A stretch of DNA of 64,000 nucleotides from Rhodospirillaceae bacterium (GTDB taxonomy: Bacteria > Pseudomonadota > Alphaproteobacteria > UBA6615). Position numbers and translations under genes: made by a program. The stretch lies in contig PASR01000004.1 of NCBI GenBank assembly GCA_002713365.1, positions 1 through 64,000 of the forward strand, read 5' to 3'. Below the pieces are notes generated by a model. The model searched no databases. It saw only the letters and a program-made list of their open reading frames with translations, and had not been told where the DNA came from. Each line of letters starts with the position of its first letter. Position 1 is the first letter of the stretch. This document shows positions 55,916 through 64,000 of the stretch, one piece after another.

Positions 55916-56736
55916 TCTTTAATTTCTTTATCCAGTACATATTGTGATAGGTAGTTTTGGAAACCATCCTCAGTCCTTGCCATTTCTATGTATAGCCTTA
56001 AATGCGTATCATCGGCTGGATATGTGCCAAATAAACCAACTGGCCAAGCGCCATTCTTAGCCAAAGCTAGAGCACTGATATACAAACTTGAAATTGTTCC
56101 CGCTGCCATATTGGTGTCATTTAATAAATTACCCTCATATAGGTTTTCGTAAGTTACAAGTGTGGTTTTCGATGCGTGGGCCATAACCATCATTTCACGA
56201 CGGACCCCTATCCATACATTCCCTTCCCTATCAGCCAGTGGTGCATGAATTAATGTAACGTCCGGGGCAATAGCTTTTACCATTACCAAAGGACTATCTT
56301 CTTTATCAAAAGGGTTATTTCCTATTATCCAGTCTTCACGTTTTTTAAGTAAATCAGATCCAATGATACCTCTGACAGGCATATAAGGTATTCCTTTTTC
56401 TGCGGCCTGAAGTCCTGCATGTATTGCGGGGCACGTACCATCAATAATATTGACCGCTCCCTTTTTAATGGCATCAGTGAATCTAGGTGCTAGCCCATAC
56501 TCGCCAATGGTTACAGCTGCTGTTTCTACAGTAGATACACAACCAGAGCCAATTAACATATCACCTTGAAACCCTATAGATGGCACGCCCACCAGGTGAA
56601 GGTCACGTACTTTATGGTTTATTAAATAGCGCACTGCTTTCATCGCGCAACCGCTATAGTCAGGAGCCAGTGCCAGTTTATTTCCACTATCAATAAGTTC
56701 AATAAGAGTATTTATATTATCAAGGTGTAGTGACAC
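55912..56736 (-). CDS. CoA-transferase, alpha subunit (glutaconate/IpdA-like)
   Basis: Alpha subunit of 274 residues. It shows HLVGVPSIGFQGDMLIGSGCVSTVE, the GLQAAEKGIPYMPVRGIIGSDLLKK region typical of GctA/IpdA (about residues 109-134), and HAPLADREGNVWIG. Partners with the overlapping beta subunit. Divergent from the acyl-CoA dehydrogenase gene by 89 bases, so the two units could share a control region. Confidence 0.87.
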   Translation of the reverse strand: MSLHLDNINTLIELIDSGNKLALAPDYSGCAMKAVRYLINHKVRDLHLVGVPSIGFQGDMLIGSGCVSTVETAAVTIGEYGLAPRFTDAIKKGAVNIIDGTCPAIHAGLQAAEKGIPYMPVRGIIGSDLLKKREDWIIGNNPFDKEDSPLVMVKAIAPDVTLIHAPLADREGNVWIGVRREMMVMAHASKTTLVTYENLYEGNLLNDTNMAAGTISSLYISALALAKNGAWPVGLFGTYPADDTHLRLYIEMARTEDGFQNYLSQYVLDKEIKE

Positions 56737-56825
56737 TATTATTTTCCTGTTGTTGAGCCTTGGCGCTATGACAAGTATGATATCATAAATAGATATGTTT
56801 TGAAGATAAAGGAGATGGATAAAAT

Positions 56826-58016
56826 ATGAATTTTGACCTACCTCATGAAATTCAATCTATTATTGAGACTACTAGGCATTTCGCTAAGGTTGAAATTGTA
56901 CCAAAAATAAATGCGTTTGAAGACTCAAGGGAGTTTCCATATACATTAATACAGAAAATGGGTGAGGCAGGTTTTTTTGGGGCCGCTTTTCCTGAAGAGC
57001 TTGGCGGTACAAATGCTGGTTTTCTAGCCATAGCGGCTATTTCTGAAGAATTATCACGTCTTTCACCTGAATTTGGCTACGCTATGAATATGCAGGCGAT
57101 GACATGTCCATTTACAATTTATAATTGGGGTACGGAAGAGCAAATCTCACGTTATGTACCGGATCTAATCTCTGGTAAAAAAATAGGAATGTTTGCTCTT
57201 TCTGAATCTGGTGGTGGCTCAGATGCAGCCGGAGCTATGCAAACCAAGGCTATGCGAGATGGGGATGTGTACAGGTTAAATGGTTCAAAGCAGTGGATAA
57301 CTTTTGCTGATGTGTGTGATACAGGTATTTTATTTGCAAAAACTGATTCAAGTGCAGGTTATCGTGGCATAACGGCGTTTATAGTTGAGCCTAAAATTTA
57401 TCAAGGTTTTACAGCTAAACCTATTTCAATGTCTGGCTTATCTAATGTATTATGTTCAAATTCAGTTTATTTAGATGATTTTGTTGTGCCTGTTAAGAAT
57501 CGTATAGGTAATGAAGGAGAAGGCTTTAAGATTGCTATGAATGCTCTTGAATATGGCCGACTTACTGTATCTGCACGCTCGGTGGGGTTAGCGCAGGCTT
57601 GTTTTGAGCATTCAATAAGCTACGCTAACGAGCGTATAATTAGAGGAAAACCCATAGGTCACTACCAGATGATCCAACATCTTATCGCCGACATGGCTGT
57701 AAATATAGATGCAGCTCGTTTATTAGTTGAACGCACTGGATCCTTCATGGATCAAGGAAAAAAATCGTCTCGTGCCACCTCTAGAGCAAAGTATGTTGCT
57801 GTTAATGCAGCTAAGCATGCTGCAGCTTCAGCAGCAGAGATATTTGCCGGTTATGCTTTGGCCGATGAATACCCTATCAAGAAATTTACAGCTTATGTAA
57901 ATATGCTAGCGGTAGGCGAGGGCACCCCAAATGTTCAACGCGTTTTAATTGCAGAAGATGCACTTGGTATAAAGGATGCGAATAGGCATCCAATCCGCAA
58001 TCGACTGCGCAAATAG
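56826..58016 (+). CDS. acyl-CoA dehydrogenase
   Basis: FAD enzyme of 396 residues that introduces a 2,3-double bond into an acyl-CoA. GKKIGMFALSESGGGSDAAGAMQTKA binds FAD/substrate, QWITFADVCD follows, then the NEGEGFKIAMNALEYGRL block, and the catalytic-base region AVGEGTPNVQRVLIAEDAL (Glu in GEGTP). Total length and motif order match short/medium-chain or aryl-succinyl-CoA type enzymes; chain length cannot be told. AAAGGAG precedes the ATG, and the molybdenum hydroxylase gene starts 9 bases after its stop. Confidence 0.93.
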   Translation: MNFDLPHEIQSIIETTRHFAKVEIVPKINAFEDSREFPYTLIQKMGEAGFFGAAFPEELGGTNAGFLAIAAISEELSRLSPEFGYAMNMQAMTCPFTIYNWGTEEQISRYVPDLISGKKIGMFALSESGGGSDAAGAMQTKAMRDGDVYRLNGSKQWITFADVCDTGILFAKTDSSAGYRGITAFIVEPKIYQGFTAKPISMSGLSNVLCSNSVYLDDFVVPVKNRIGNEGEGFKIAMNALEYGRLTVSARSVGLAQACFEHSISYANERIIRGKPIGHYQMIQHLIADMAVNIDAARLLVERTGSFMDQGKKSSRATSRAKYVAVNAAKHAAASAAEIFAGYALADEYPIKKFTAYVNMLAVGEGTPNVQRVLIAEDALGIKDANRHPIRNRLRK

Positions 58017-58025
58017 GAGATACTC

Positions 58026-60419
58026 ATGACTGAAGAAAATTTATCAGCAACTGATATTAGTGTTTTGGGAAGGCCTAACTCTTACATAGGTCGCAGTGTT
58101 CCGCGCCCTAATGCGCGGCGACTTCTTTCAGGTCAGGGTCAATTTGTAGACGATTTAAAGTTACCTCGTATGCTTCATGTGGCATTTGTACGTTCTCCAT
58201 ATGCTAACGCAAGTATTACGAATATTGATTGTAGTGCAGCACAGTCCAGTTCTGGAGTAGTAAAAATAGTTGATGGAAAAGAACTAAAAGAATTCTGTGC
58301 TCCTTGGGTTGGTATTTTAACGCACTTTAAGGGTTTAAAATCACCCCCTCAACATGCAATCGCTGTTGAACGTGTTTGCTGGCAAGGAGAAGCGGTAGCT
58401 GCGGTTATTGCTGAAAGTCGTGCAGAGGCCGAGGATGCAGTAGCGCTAGTAGATGTTACTTACGAAGAATTTCCGGCAGTTGTTGATCCTGAAACAGCTA
58501 TTGATTCCACCAGCCATGTGATACATCCCGAAATGGGTGATAATATTGCTTTTAAAAATGCAGTTGAAGCTGGAGACGTCGATGCTGCCTTTGCAGAAGC
58601 TGAGTTAGTGGTTGAAGAAACATTCCAGTTTGAACGCCATACTGGAGTTACTTTAGAGCCAAGGGTTATACTATCTGACTATAGTGAAACAGAAGACTTA
58701 TTAACTGTTAATATGTCTTTTCAAGCACCTCACATGATGCAACATATTTTCGCAGCCCATATTGGAGTGCCTGAAGGCAATGTTAGGGTTATATGTAAGG
58801 ACGTTGGCGGGTCGTTTGGGATAAAAGTACATGTCTACGCCGATGAAATGGCTACTGTTGCTATATCAAAGATGATGTGTCGACCAGTAAAATTCACTGC
58901 AGATAGGCTTGAGTCTTTTGTAACAGATATACATGCAAGACATCATAGAGTTCATGGACGAATGGCATTCTCCTCTCAGGGGGAAATACTTGGTATTGAA
59001 ATTGACGCCCTAACAGGCATCGGCCCTTACTCAATGTATCCAAGGACGAGTGCGATGGAAGCAAATCAAGTGATAAATTTTACTGGATGAACTTATAAAC
59101 ATAAAAACTATAGAGCTAAAACTACGGTTGTTTTTCAAAATAAAAACGTGATGTGTCAGTACCGTGCGGTAGGTCATCCAATTGCTTTCGCTGTCACGGA
59201 AGGGCTTCTGGAAAAAGGTGCCAGAAAACTTGGAATAGACTCTTTAGATATACGACGCATTAACTTCATTCCCGATGATGCTTATCCGACTAAAGGAGCT
59301 AGTGGAATTATATTTGAATCATTATCACATCAGAAATCACTAGAAAAATTAATGTCTATGATTGATTACGAATCTATAAAAACTGAAAGAGATACCCTTA
59401 GGAAAGATGGTGTATATAGGGGTATTGGATTCGCTTCTATGATTGAACTGACTAACCCTGGGCCAATGATGTATGGTATTGGTGGGGCCCATATTTCATC
59501 ACAGGATGGAGCTCAGGTGCGTTTGGACTCTGCTGGATCAATTATTGTTCATACAAGCATAACAGAGCAAGGCCAAGGCACCGATACGATCATTGCACAA
59601 ATTGCTGCAACAGCTTTCGGAACTTCAATAGATAAAGTACGTGTTGTTACCGGTGATACTGATAACGTACCGACAGGTGGAGGTACTTGGGGGTCTAGGG
59701 GAGCTGGTATTGGGGGAGAGGCGGTGCTTTTGGCTGCAAAGCAGCTGCGAACTAATGTTGTGGAGTTGGCAGGTGAATTATTACAGGCTGATGCCACATC
59801 ATTGGATATAGTCGATAGCGTAATTGTTGATAAAAAGACCGGTACAGAGCGTATGCCTTTAACTGAGGTAGCTTTTATTGGTTATTTTCGTTCGGATTTA
59901 ATACCTAAAACCTTTCAACCGGAACTTATGGCAACTAAACATTATTTGCCGAGGGAATATAATATAGCCTTTACTAACGGTATTCAGGCTTCTTATGTAG
60001 AGGTTGATCCTGAGACTGGTCTTGTAAAGTTATTAAACCATTGGGTAGTAGAAGACTGTGGGACAGTTATAAATCCATTGTTAGTTGATGAACAAGTTCG
60101 TGGAGGAGTTATCCAAGGACTTGGGGGCGCCTTAATGGAAGAATGTGTCTATGATAATGCCGGTAATATGACAAATGCTAATATGGCAGACTATCTAGTT
60201 CCAATGGCCAATGAGATGCCGGATATTGAGGTGGGTCACATAGAAACCCCTACTATGGATTCAGAACTAGGTGCTAAGGGAGCGGGAGAAGCGGGAACTG
60301 CAGGAGCACCAGCTGCGGTAATGAATGCTATTAATGATGCTTTAAGCCCATTTGATGTAAGGATTAACCACCAGCCGATAACACCACAAAGAATTCTTAA
60401 GGCATTAGATAAATACTAA
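58026..60419 (+). pseudogene. xanthine dehydrogenase family molybdenum-binding subunit, interrupted by in-frame TGA
   Basis: One frame of 798 codons is broken by a single TGA at 59088-59090 (codon 355). Both halves are in the same frame and together give the normal length of a CoxL/XdhB-type large subunit. N-terminal GRSVPRPNARRLLSGQGQFVDDL and later QGQGTDTIIAQIA with the catalytic Glu E755 in GAKGAGEAGT are intact. The active-site loop is CQYRAVGHP, unlike the AYRCSFR of true CO dehydrogenase and off the usual AYRGAGRP. The TGA aligns with the conserved Gly of GxYK, so GGA to TGA is the simplest cause. No iron-sulfur or FAD subunit gene is adjacent. Confidence 0.8.
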
Positions 60420-60505
60420 TATTTAGAAAACCAAATAAAATAATTTTGCGGTGTAATGCAGTGAATTTTCTATTATTGGCCTTAGAAGATTTAGGATAAG
60501 TTAAA

Positions 60506-61198
60506 ATGTCTACAGTTGAAATTGTAAGTTCAAGTACTTGTCCTTTTGCTCAGCGCACTCGTATGGCTCTTCTAGAAAAAAATATTAGTTTTGATTTAGT
60601 TGAGATTGATCTTGATAATAAGCCGAGATGGTTTTTAAAAATATCTCCATATGGTAAAGTTCCGATCTTACGTCACAATGATAAAGTAATATTTGAATCT
60701 TCTGTTATAAATGAATATTTGGAAGATGTATTTCCTCAAAAACATTTATTGCCTGACGATCCAGCAGCTAAGGCACAGGCAAGAATCTGGATTGATTTTG
60801 CAAATGTTCGGTTTATTCCTCATGTTTATAAGCTGATGTTGGCGCAAGACTTAGTAAGACAAAAGATCCATAAGAAAAAATTAATAGATGCCCTACTAAT
60901 GATTGAACATGAAGGACTGGGGAAACTATCAGATGGACCATATTGGCTAGGTGAAAAGGTTAGTCTTGTGGATTTAAGTTTCTTGCCTCATTTGCAAAGA
61001 TTATGTGTTTTGAAACATTATAGGGATTTTGAAATCCCCGAAGAATGTATTTTGCTTAAATCCTGGTTACAGCTTATGCATCAACGACTATCTGTTCAGT
61101 CTATGTTGACCAGCGAGAAGACACTTATAGATAATTGGGCAAAATACGCTTTTAATACTAGTACTGGGACGACGGCTTCAGATATGCGTGAGGTATAA
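60506..61198 (+). CDS. glutathione S-transferase family protein
   Basis: Protein of 230 residues with an N-terminal thioredoxin-like domain beginning VEIVSSSTCPFAQRTRMALLEKN. The Cys at C12 in CPFAQR is typical of omega/lambda-like and reductive dehalogenase-type GSTs, which form mixed disulfides rather than conjugates. SPYGKVPIL and FESSVINEYLEDVFP supply the glutathione site; an all-helical C-terminal domain follows. Placed 138 bases before the selenoprotein gene on the same strand, it may act on the same substrate. Confidence 0.9.
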   Translation: MSTVEIVSSSTCPFAQRTRMALLEKNISFDLVEIDLDNKPRWFLKISPYGKVPILRHNDKVIFESSVINEYLEDVFPQKHLLPDDPAAKAQARIWIDFANVRFIPHVYKLMLAQDLVRQKIHKKKLIDALLMIEHEGLGKLSDGPYWLGEKVSLVDLSFLPHLQRLCVLKHYRDFEIPEECILLKSWLQLMHQRLSVQSMLTSEKTLIDNWAKYAFNTSTGTTASDMREV

Positions 61199-61336
61199 AA
61201 AAGGAAAAATATAAATATACAGGTAAATGTAAACGTTATTTAGTATAATTATAATTTATTATGATTATATTTTAGTAAATCTATATCGTGCACTTTATTA
61301 TGAGATTATAATTCGCAAAGATAGAAATGGGGACTA

Positions 61337-62569
61337 ATGGTACACGTACATGAAATGCCGGAACATCTGGCCAAAGCGCTGATAAACCAGGAGTTGCCAA
61401 CTTATGATACCACACCTTGGGTAGAAGCAATAACGTTAGAAGATAGTAAAATTGCTATAATTAGCACAGCTGGCTTACATCGAAGCGAAGATGCTCCTTT
61501 TGTTCCTGGCGCAGGAGACTATCGGGTAATTCCAGATGATGAGGATATGGCTAATCTTATGATGAGTCATCTCTCAACTAATTTTGACCGTACCGGGTTT
61601 TTTCAAGATGTTAATACAGCTTTTCCTATTGATAGGTTACACGAGCTAAATGAAATGGGTGTTATAGGGTCGGTTGCATCACGACATTACTCATTCATGG
61701 GTGCCACACCTCCCCATATGATGGAACCAGTTGCTAAGGATCTAGCAGAGTTACTAAAGCAGGATGGGGTTACTGCTGTCATTCTTGTCCCGGTCTGACC
61801 TCAATGTACGCGCGCCGTGGGCGGGCTAGCACATGTTCTAGAAGGCGAAGGTATTGCAACTACGCATATTAGTTTAATTCGTGAACATACTGAGCGAATG
61901 AAACCACCGCGAGCATTAGCTGTTAAGTTTGAGTTAGGTCGTCCGTTTGGTGCTCCAAATCAATCTGATTTTCAACGTAGAGTCTTGCATGAGTGTCTTG
62001 GGATACTAGAGTATGAAGAGGGCCCAGTTATTCAAGATTTTCCTGATCTTCCTCCTGGTAACGAAAGTGATGAATTACAAGGATGGGCATGCCCGGTAAA
62101 CTTTGCGGCACCTATGGAAGACATCAGTGATGCAGATTTAGTCTATCAGTCTCTCTCTCAAGAAGTTAATCTATTAAGACCCTGGCATGATGAAGCGGTA
62201 AAGAATTTTAATCGCTCAGCTTTCGGTATTTCCGGTAAGACAACTGACGAGATAGTTAGATTTATTGCAGATCTTTTAGTTGCACCTGAAAAGCAGAAGC
62301 CGCCTATAATAGGAGAGACACTTGGAATTGGCTTTAAACGCATGGCAGATGATCTTCGCTATTTTTATACTGAGGCAGCTATAGCCCGACCAGACCAAAA
62401 GACAAGCGATCTTGAGGTTGCTAATTGGTTATGGGGCGAAACCACTCTTGGTAAAGTGCTCGTGGCTATACGTGACTACTCAATGGAAAGTGATGACCCA
62501 TCTTTAAAAACTATGGCAGTCACGGCCATGGTTCCATCTCATCAACGCTACAGAACCAAGCATGGCTAG
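61337..62569 (+). CDS. GrdB/PrdB-like selenoprotein (UGA at codon 154 read as selenocysteine)
   Basis: A single frame of 411 codons with one internal TGA at 61796-61798. Reading it as Sec gives a 410-residue protein with VILVPV-Sec-PQCTRAVGGLAHVL, so the residue is the first position of a UxxC motif (U154, C157), exactly where glycine reductase GrdB and proline reductase PrdB have selenocysteine. The N-terminal half has ISTAGLHRSEDAPFVPG, DYRVIPDD, FPIDRLHEL and YSFMGATPPH, all strong marks of PF07355 proteins. A GC-rich hairpin follows the TGA. The C-terminal 180 residues are longer than in PrdB. The substrate is unknown; reductive cleavage of a C-N or C-S bond is a family-based guess. Confidence 0.88.
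61799..61833 (+). promoter_or_regulatory. bacterial SECIS-like hairpin
   Basis: Directly after the TGA, GCGCGCC (61810-61816) pairs with GGCGGGC (61820-61826) with one G-G mismatch, closing on the loop GTG (61817-61819). An outer TGT/ACA (61805-61807, 61831-61833) can extend it. The loop is 19-21 bases from the TGA and begins with G-U, as required by bacterial SECIS elements bound by SelB. In such AT-rich DNA a stem of six G-C pairs stands out. Confidence 0.75.
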
Positions 62570-62638
62570 CATACAGGCTGACCATACGTAGTGTTTATTT
62601 TGAAGCCGTTAATGTATTATCTATCGGGTCTATAATTA

Positions 62639-63877
62639 ATGTCTTTATTTTTTAAGCCATCAATTATAGTTCGGCGTAATTTAGTGCTAGTTGCTTCATT
62701 ATTGTTCCTGTTAGTGGGGACTGGTAGTATTTACTTTATCGTAGTTGCCATGAAGCAGATTTCTAATGATTTTCTATGGCCAAGGTCAGTACCATCAATT
62801 GCTTATGCGCTTCAATATTTTGGAGCAGGAACCGGCGGAATTTTTATGGGCTGGTGTTTGGATAGGCGAGGAATGGAAATACCAGCTCTAACCGGGGCTA
62901 TCATGATAGGGTTGGGCACTATTTTAACTAGTATGGTTACTACTCAGTGGGAGTTATACCTAATTTACGGAGTTATGCTTGGCTTTTTTGGTAGGTCAAC
63001 GCTTTTTGCTCCTTTAACAGCTAATATTACTCGCTGGTTTGAGCATAATAAAAGCCTTGCGGTAGGTGTTGTTGGATCAGGACAGGGTCTTGCTGGCATG
63101 GTATGGCCTCAGACATTCCATTATTTAATCAATGCATATGGATGGCGACAAACAGCACTTATTTACGGTGTTTTTTCGTTAGTTACCATGCTTCCGTTGG
63201 CGTTTATTCTAAAACAAAAGCCACCTAAAACTGTTTCTTCAAATTCATCCGAAAATATAATTTTAAGGCCTACGTCAAAGGTTCATCAATATATATCACC
63301 GCGAATGATTCAGGTCTCATTATCGATTGCCTCAATTGGTTGCTGTGTGGCTATGTCCCTACCTCTAGCGCATATAGTTAGTCATGTCAGCGACCTTGGT
63401 TTTGATCCAGCACGAGGTGCTGAGGTGCTTTCTATCATGTTAGCTAGTTCTGCGGTTGCTAGTTTTTTTGGTGTTGGTTTTCTTGGGAAAAGATACGGAG
63501 GTCTTGGAGCCTTAATTATTTTTTCATCTGGCCAGGCAACTTTGTTAGCGACTCTGGCTTTTGTTGATAGTCTAATGGGGGTTTACATTGCTTCCGCTTT
63601 ATTTGGACTTGGTTACGGCGGAATTTTGCCCTGCTATCCATTGATTGTTCGGGAGCTACTTCCTGAAGCTGAGGCTGGTAGGCGTACTGGCATTATTTTA
63701 TTGTGTGCGGGTATTGGTATGGCTATCGGTTCTTGGTTAGGAGGCTATATGTTTGATTTGACAGGGACTTATCAGCTAGCTTTTTTAATTGGTGTTGTTT
63801 TTAATATTGGTAACCTTGTTATTATTATTAGTTTGTTATTACGTACACATAAACTGAATGTAACTTTAGCTAGATGA
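62639..63877 (+). CDS. MFS transporter (oxalate/formate antiporter-like)
   Basis: Integral membrane protein of 412 residues with twelve predicted helices. The first half has GWCLDRRGMEIPALTGA as the MFS loop 2-3 motif (D-R-x-G), GVVGSGQGLAGMVWPQTFHYLINAYGWRQTALIYG resembles the OFA group, and the second half has LLCAGIGMAIGSWLGGYMFDLTGTYQLAF. Family members exchange organic acids. It follows the selenoprotein gene by 69 bases and may import its substrate. A short AT-rich tail with the palindrome CTAGTACTAG (63962-63971) follows to the window end. Confidence 0.9.
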   Translation: MSLFFKPSIIVRRNLVLVASLLFLLVGTGSIYFIVVAMKQISNDFLWPRSVPSIAYALQYFGAGTGGIFMGWCLDRRGMEIPALTGAIMIGLGTILTSMVTTQWELYLIYGVMLGFFGRSTLFAPLTANITRWFEHNKSLAVGVVGSGQGLAGMVWPQTFHYLINAYGWRQTALIYGVFSLVTMLPLAFILKQKPPKTVSSNSSENIILRPTSKVHQYISPRMIQVSLSIASIGCCVAMSLPLAHIVSHVSDLGFDPARGAEVLSIMLASSAVASFFGVGFLGKRYGGLGALIIFSSGQATLLATLAFVDSLMGVYIASALFGLGYGGILPCYPLIVRELLPEAEAGRRTGIILLCAGIGMAIGSWLGGYMFDLTGTYQLAFLIGVVFNIGNLVIIISLLLRTHKLNVTLAR

Positions 63878-64000
63878 TAGTAGTTTTTTTATGAAGGTAA
63901 TTTGGTTAAATTTTTTTAGACTTTAATATGTATTGTAAATAATTAAATAAAATTTACTAGACTAGTACTAGCACTATTATTGGAAACAGAGCCTATTATA

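Noticed and set aside
59113-59134. Possible SECIS after the TGA of the molybdenum hydroxylase (AAAAC / GTTTT stem around TACGGTT)
   Set aside because: The stem is only five mostly A-U pairs, the loop lies 33-39 bases from the TGA and does not start with G or xG, and the residue expected there is Gly, not Cys.
58026-60419. True aerobic CO dehydrogenase (coxL)
   Set aside because: The diagnostic AYRCSFR active-site loop is absent and there are no coxM or coxS genes alongside.
1-64000. CRISPR arrays, insertion sequences, prophage or att sites
   Set aside because: No regularly spaced repeats, transposase- or integrase-like proteins or duplicated tRNA 3' ends were seen anywhere in the window.

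Overview
The window is AT-rich (roughly 35-40 % G+C by eye) chromosomal DNA that looks like a free-living, aerobic, probably marine alphaproteobacterium. The main pointers are the gene order SUV3-like helicase / S4 protein / TerB / 7Fe ferredoxin / CarD, an IalB-family secreted protein, a complete system I cytochrome c maturation operon, and many EamA-type transporters. I cannot name the genus. No insertion sequence, phage, plasmid or CRISPR signature was seen.

Layout. 1-8.4 kb is mainly housekeeping: tRNA-Ala, yggT, folD, argG, rlmN, a SpoU methyltransferase, an IalB protein, a quinone oxidoreductase and a methyltransferase. 8.4-16 kb is transport and small metabolism: two pairs of paralogous EamA transporters flank a 3-oxoacid CoA-transferase (scoAB), followed by a luciferase-like monooxygenase, an SDR and a pterin dehydratase. 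16.3-22.6 kb is the minus-strand operon ccmABC-cytochrome c-ccmDEFGH. 22.9-38.1 kb holds acnA, an HpcH/HpaI aldolase, htpG with a heat-shock-type promoter, the helicase-S4-TerB-fdxA-carD run, a proline iminopeptidase, a folM-like/folB pair, tRNA-Arg and a nitrilase closed by a clear terminator. 38.4-46 kb is mixed accessory DNA: cupin, deiodinase-like redoxin, MsbA-type ABC exporter, extradiol-dioxygenase-like VOC protein, orphan substrate-binding protein and a second luciferase-like monooxygenase.

46-64 kb is the most distinctive part. A divergent MarR gene faces a minus-strand operon: hotdog thioesterase, 2Fe-2S/flavin reductase, SDR, PaaA-like diiron oxygenase, gentisate 1,2-dioxygenase, an unknown protein, an ADP-forming acyl-CoA synthetase alpha half and a DUF4396 membrane protein. 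This reads as CoA-thioester aromatic hydroxylation, then thioester hydrolysis to gentisate, then ring cleavage. Upstream lie a CaiB-type and a two-subunit CoA-transferase. On the plus strand follow an acyl-CoA dehydrogenase, a molybdenum hydroxylase large subunit interrupted by an in-frame TGA, a glutathione transferase, a GrdB/PrdB-like protein and an MFS transporter.

The strongest finding is the GrdB/PrdB-like gene at 61337-62569. It is split by an in-frame TGA that falls in a UxxC motif and is followed by a GC-rich hairpin with a GU loop at the spacing of a bacterial SECIS. It is therefore very probably one selenoprotein of 410 residues, not two short genes. The TGA in the neighbouring molybdenum hydroxylase instead sits at a position expected to be glycine and looks like a nonsense change.
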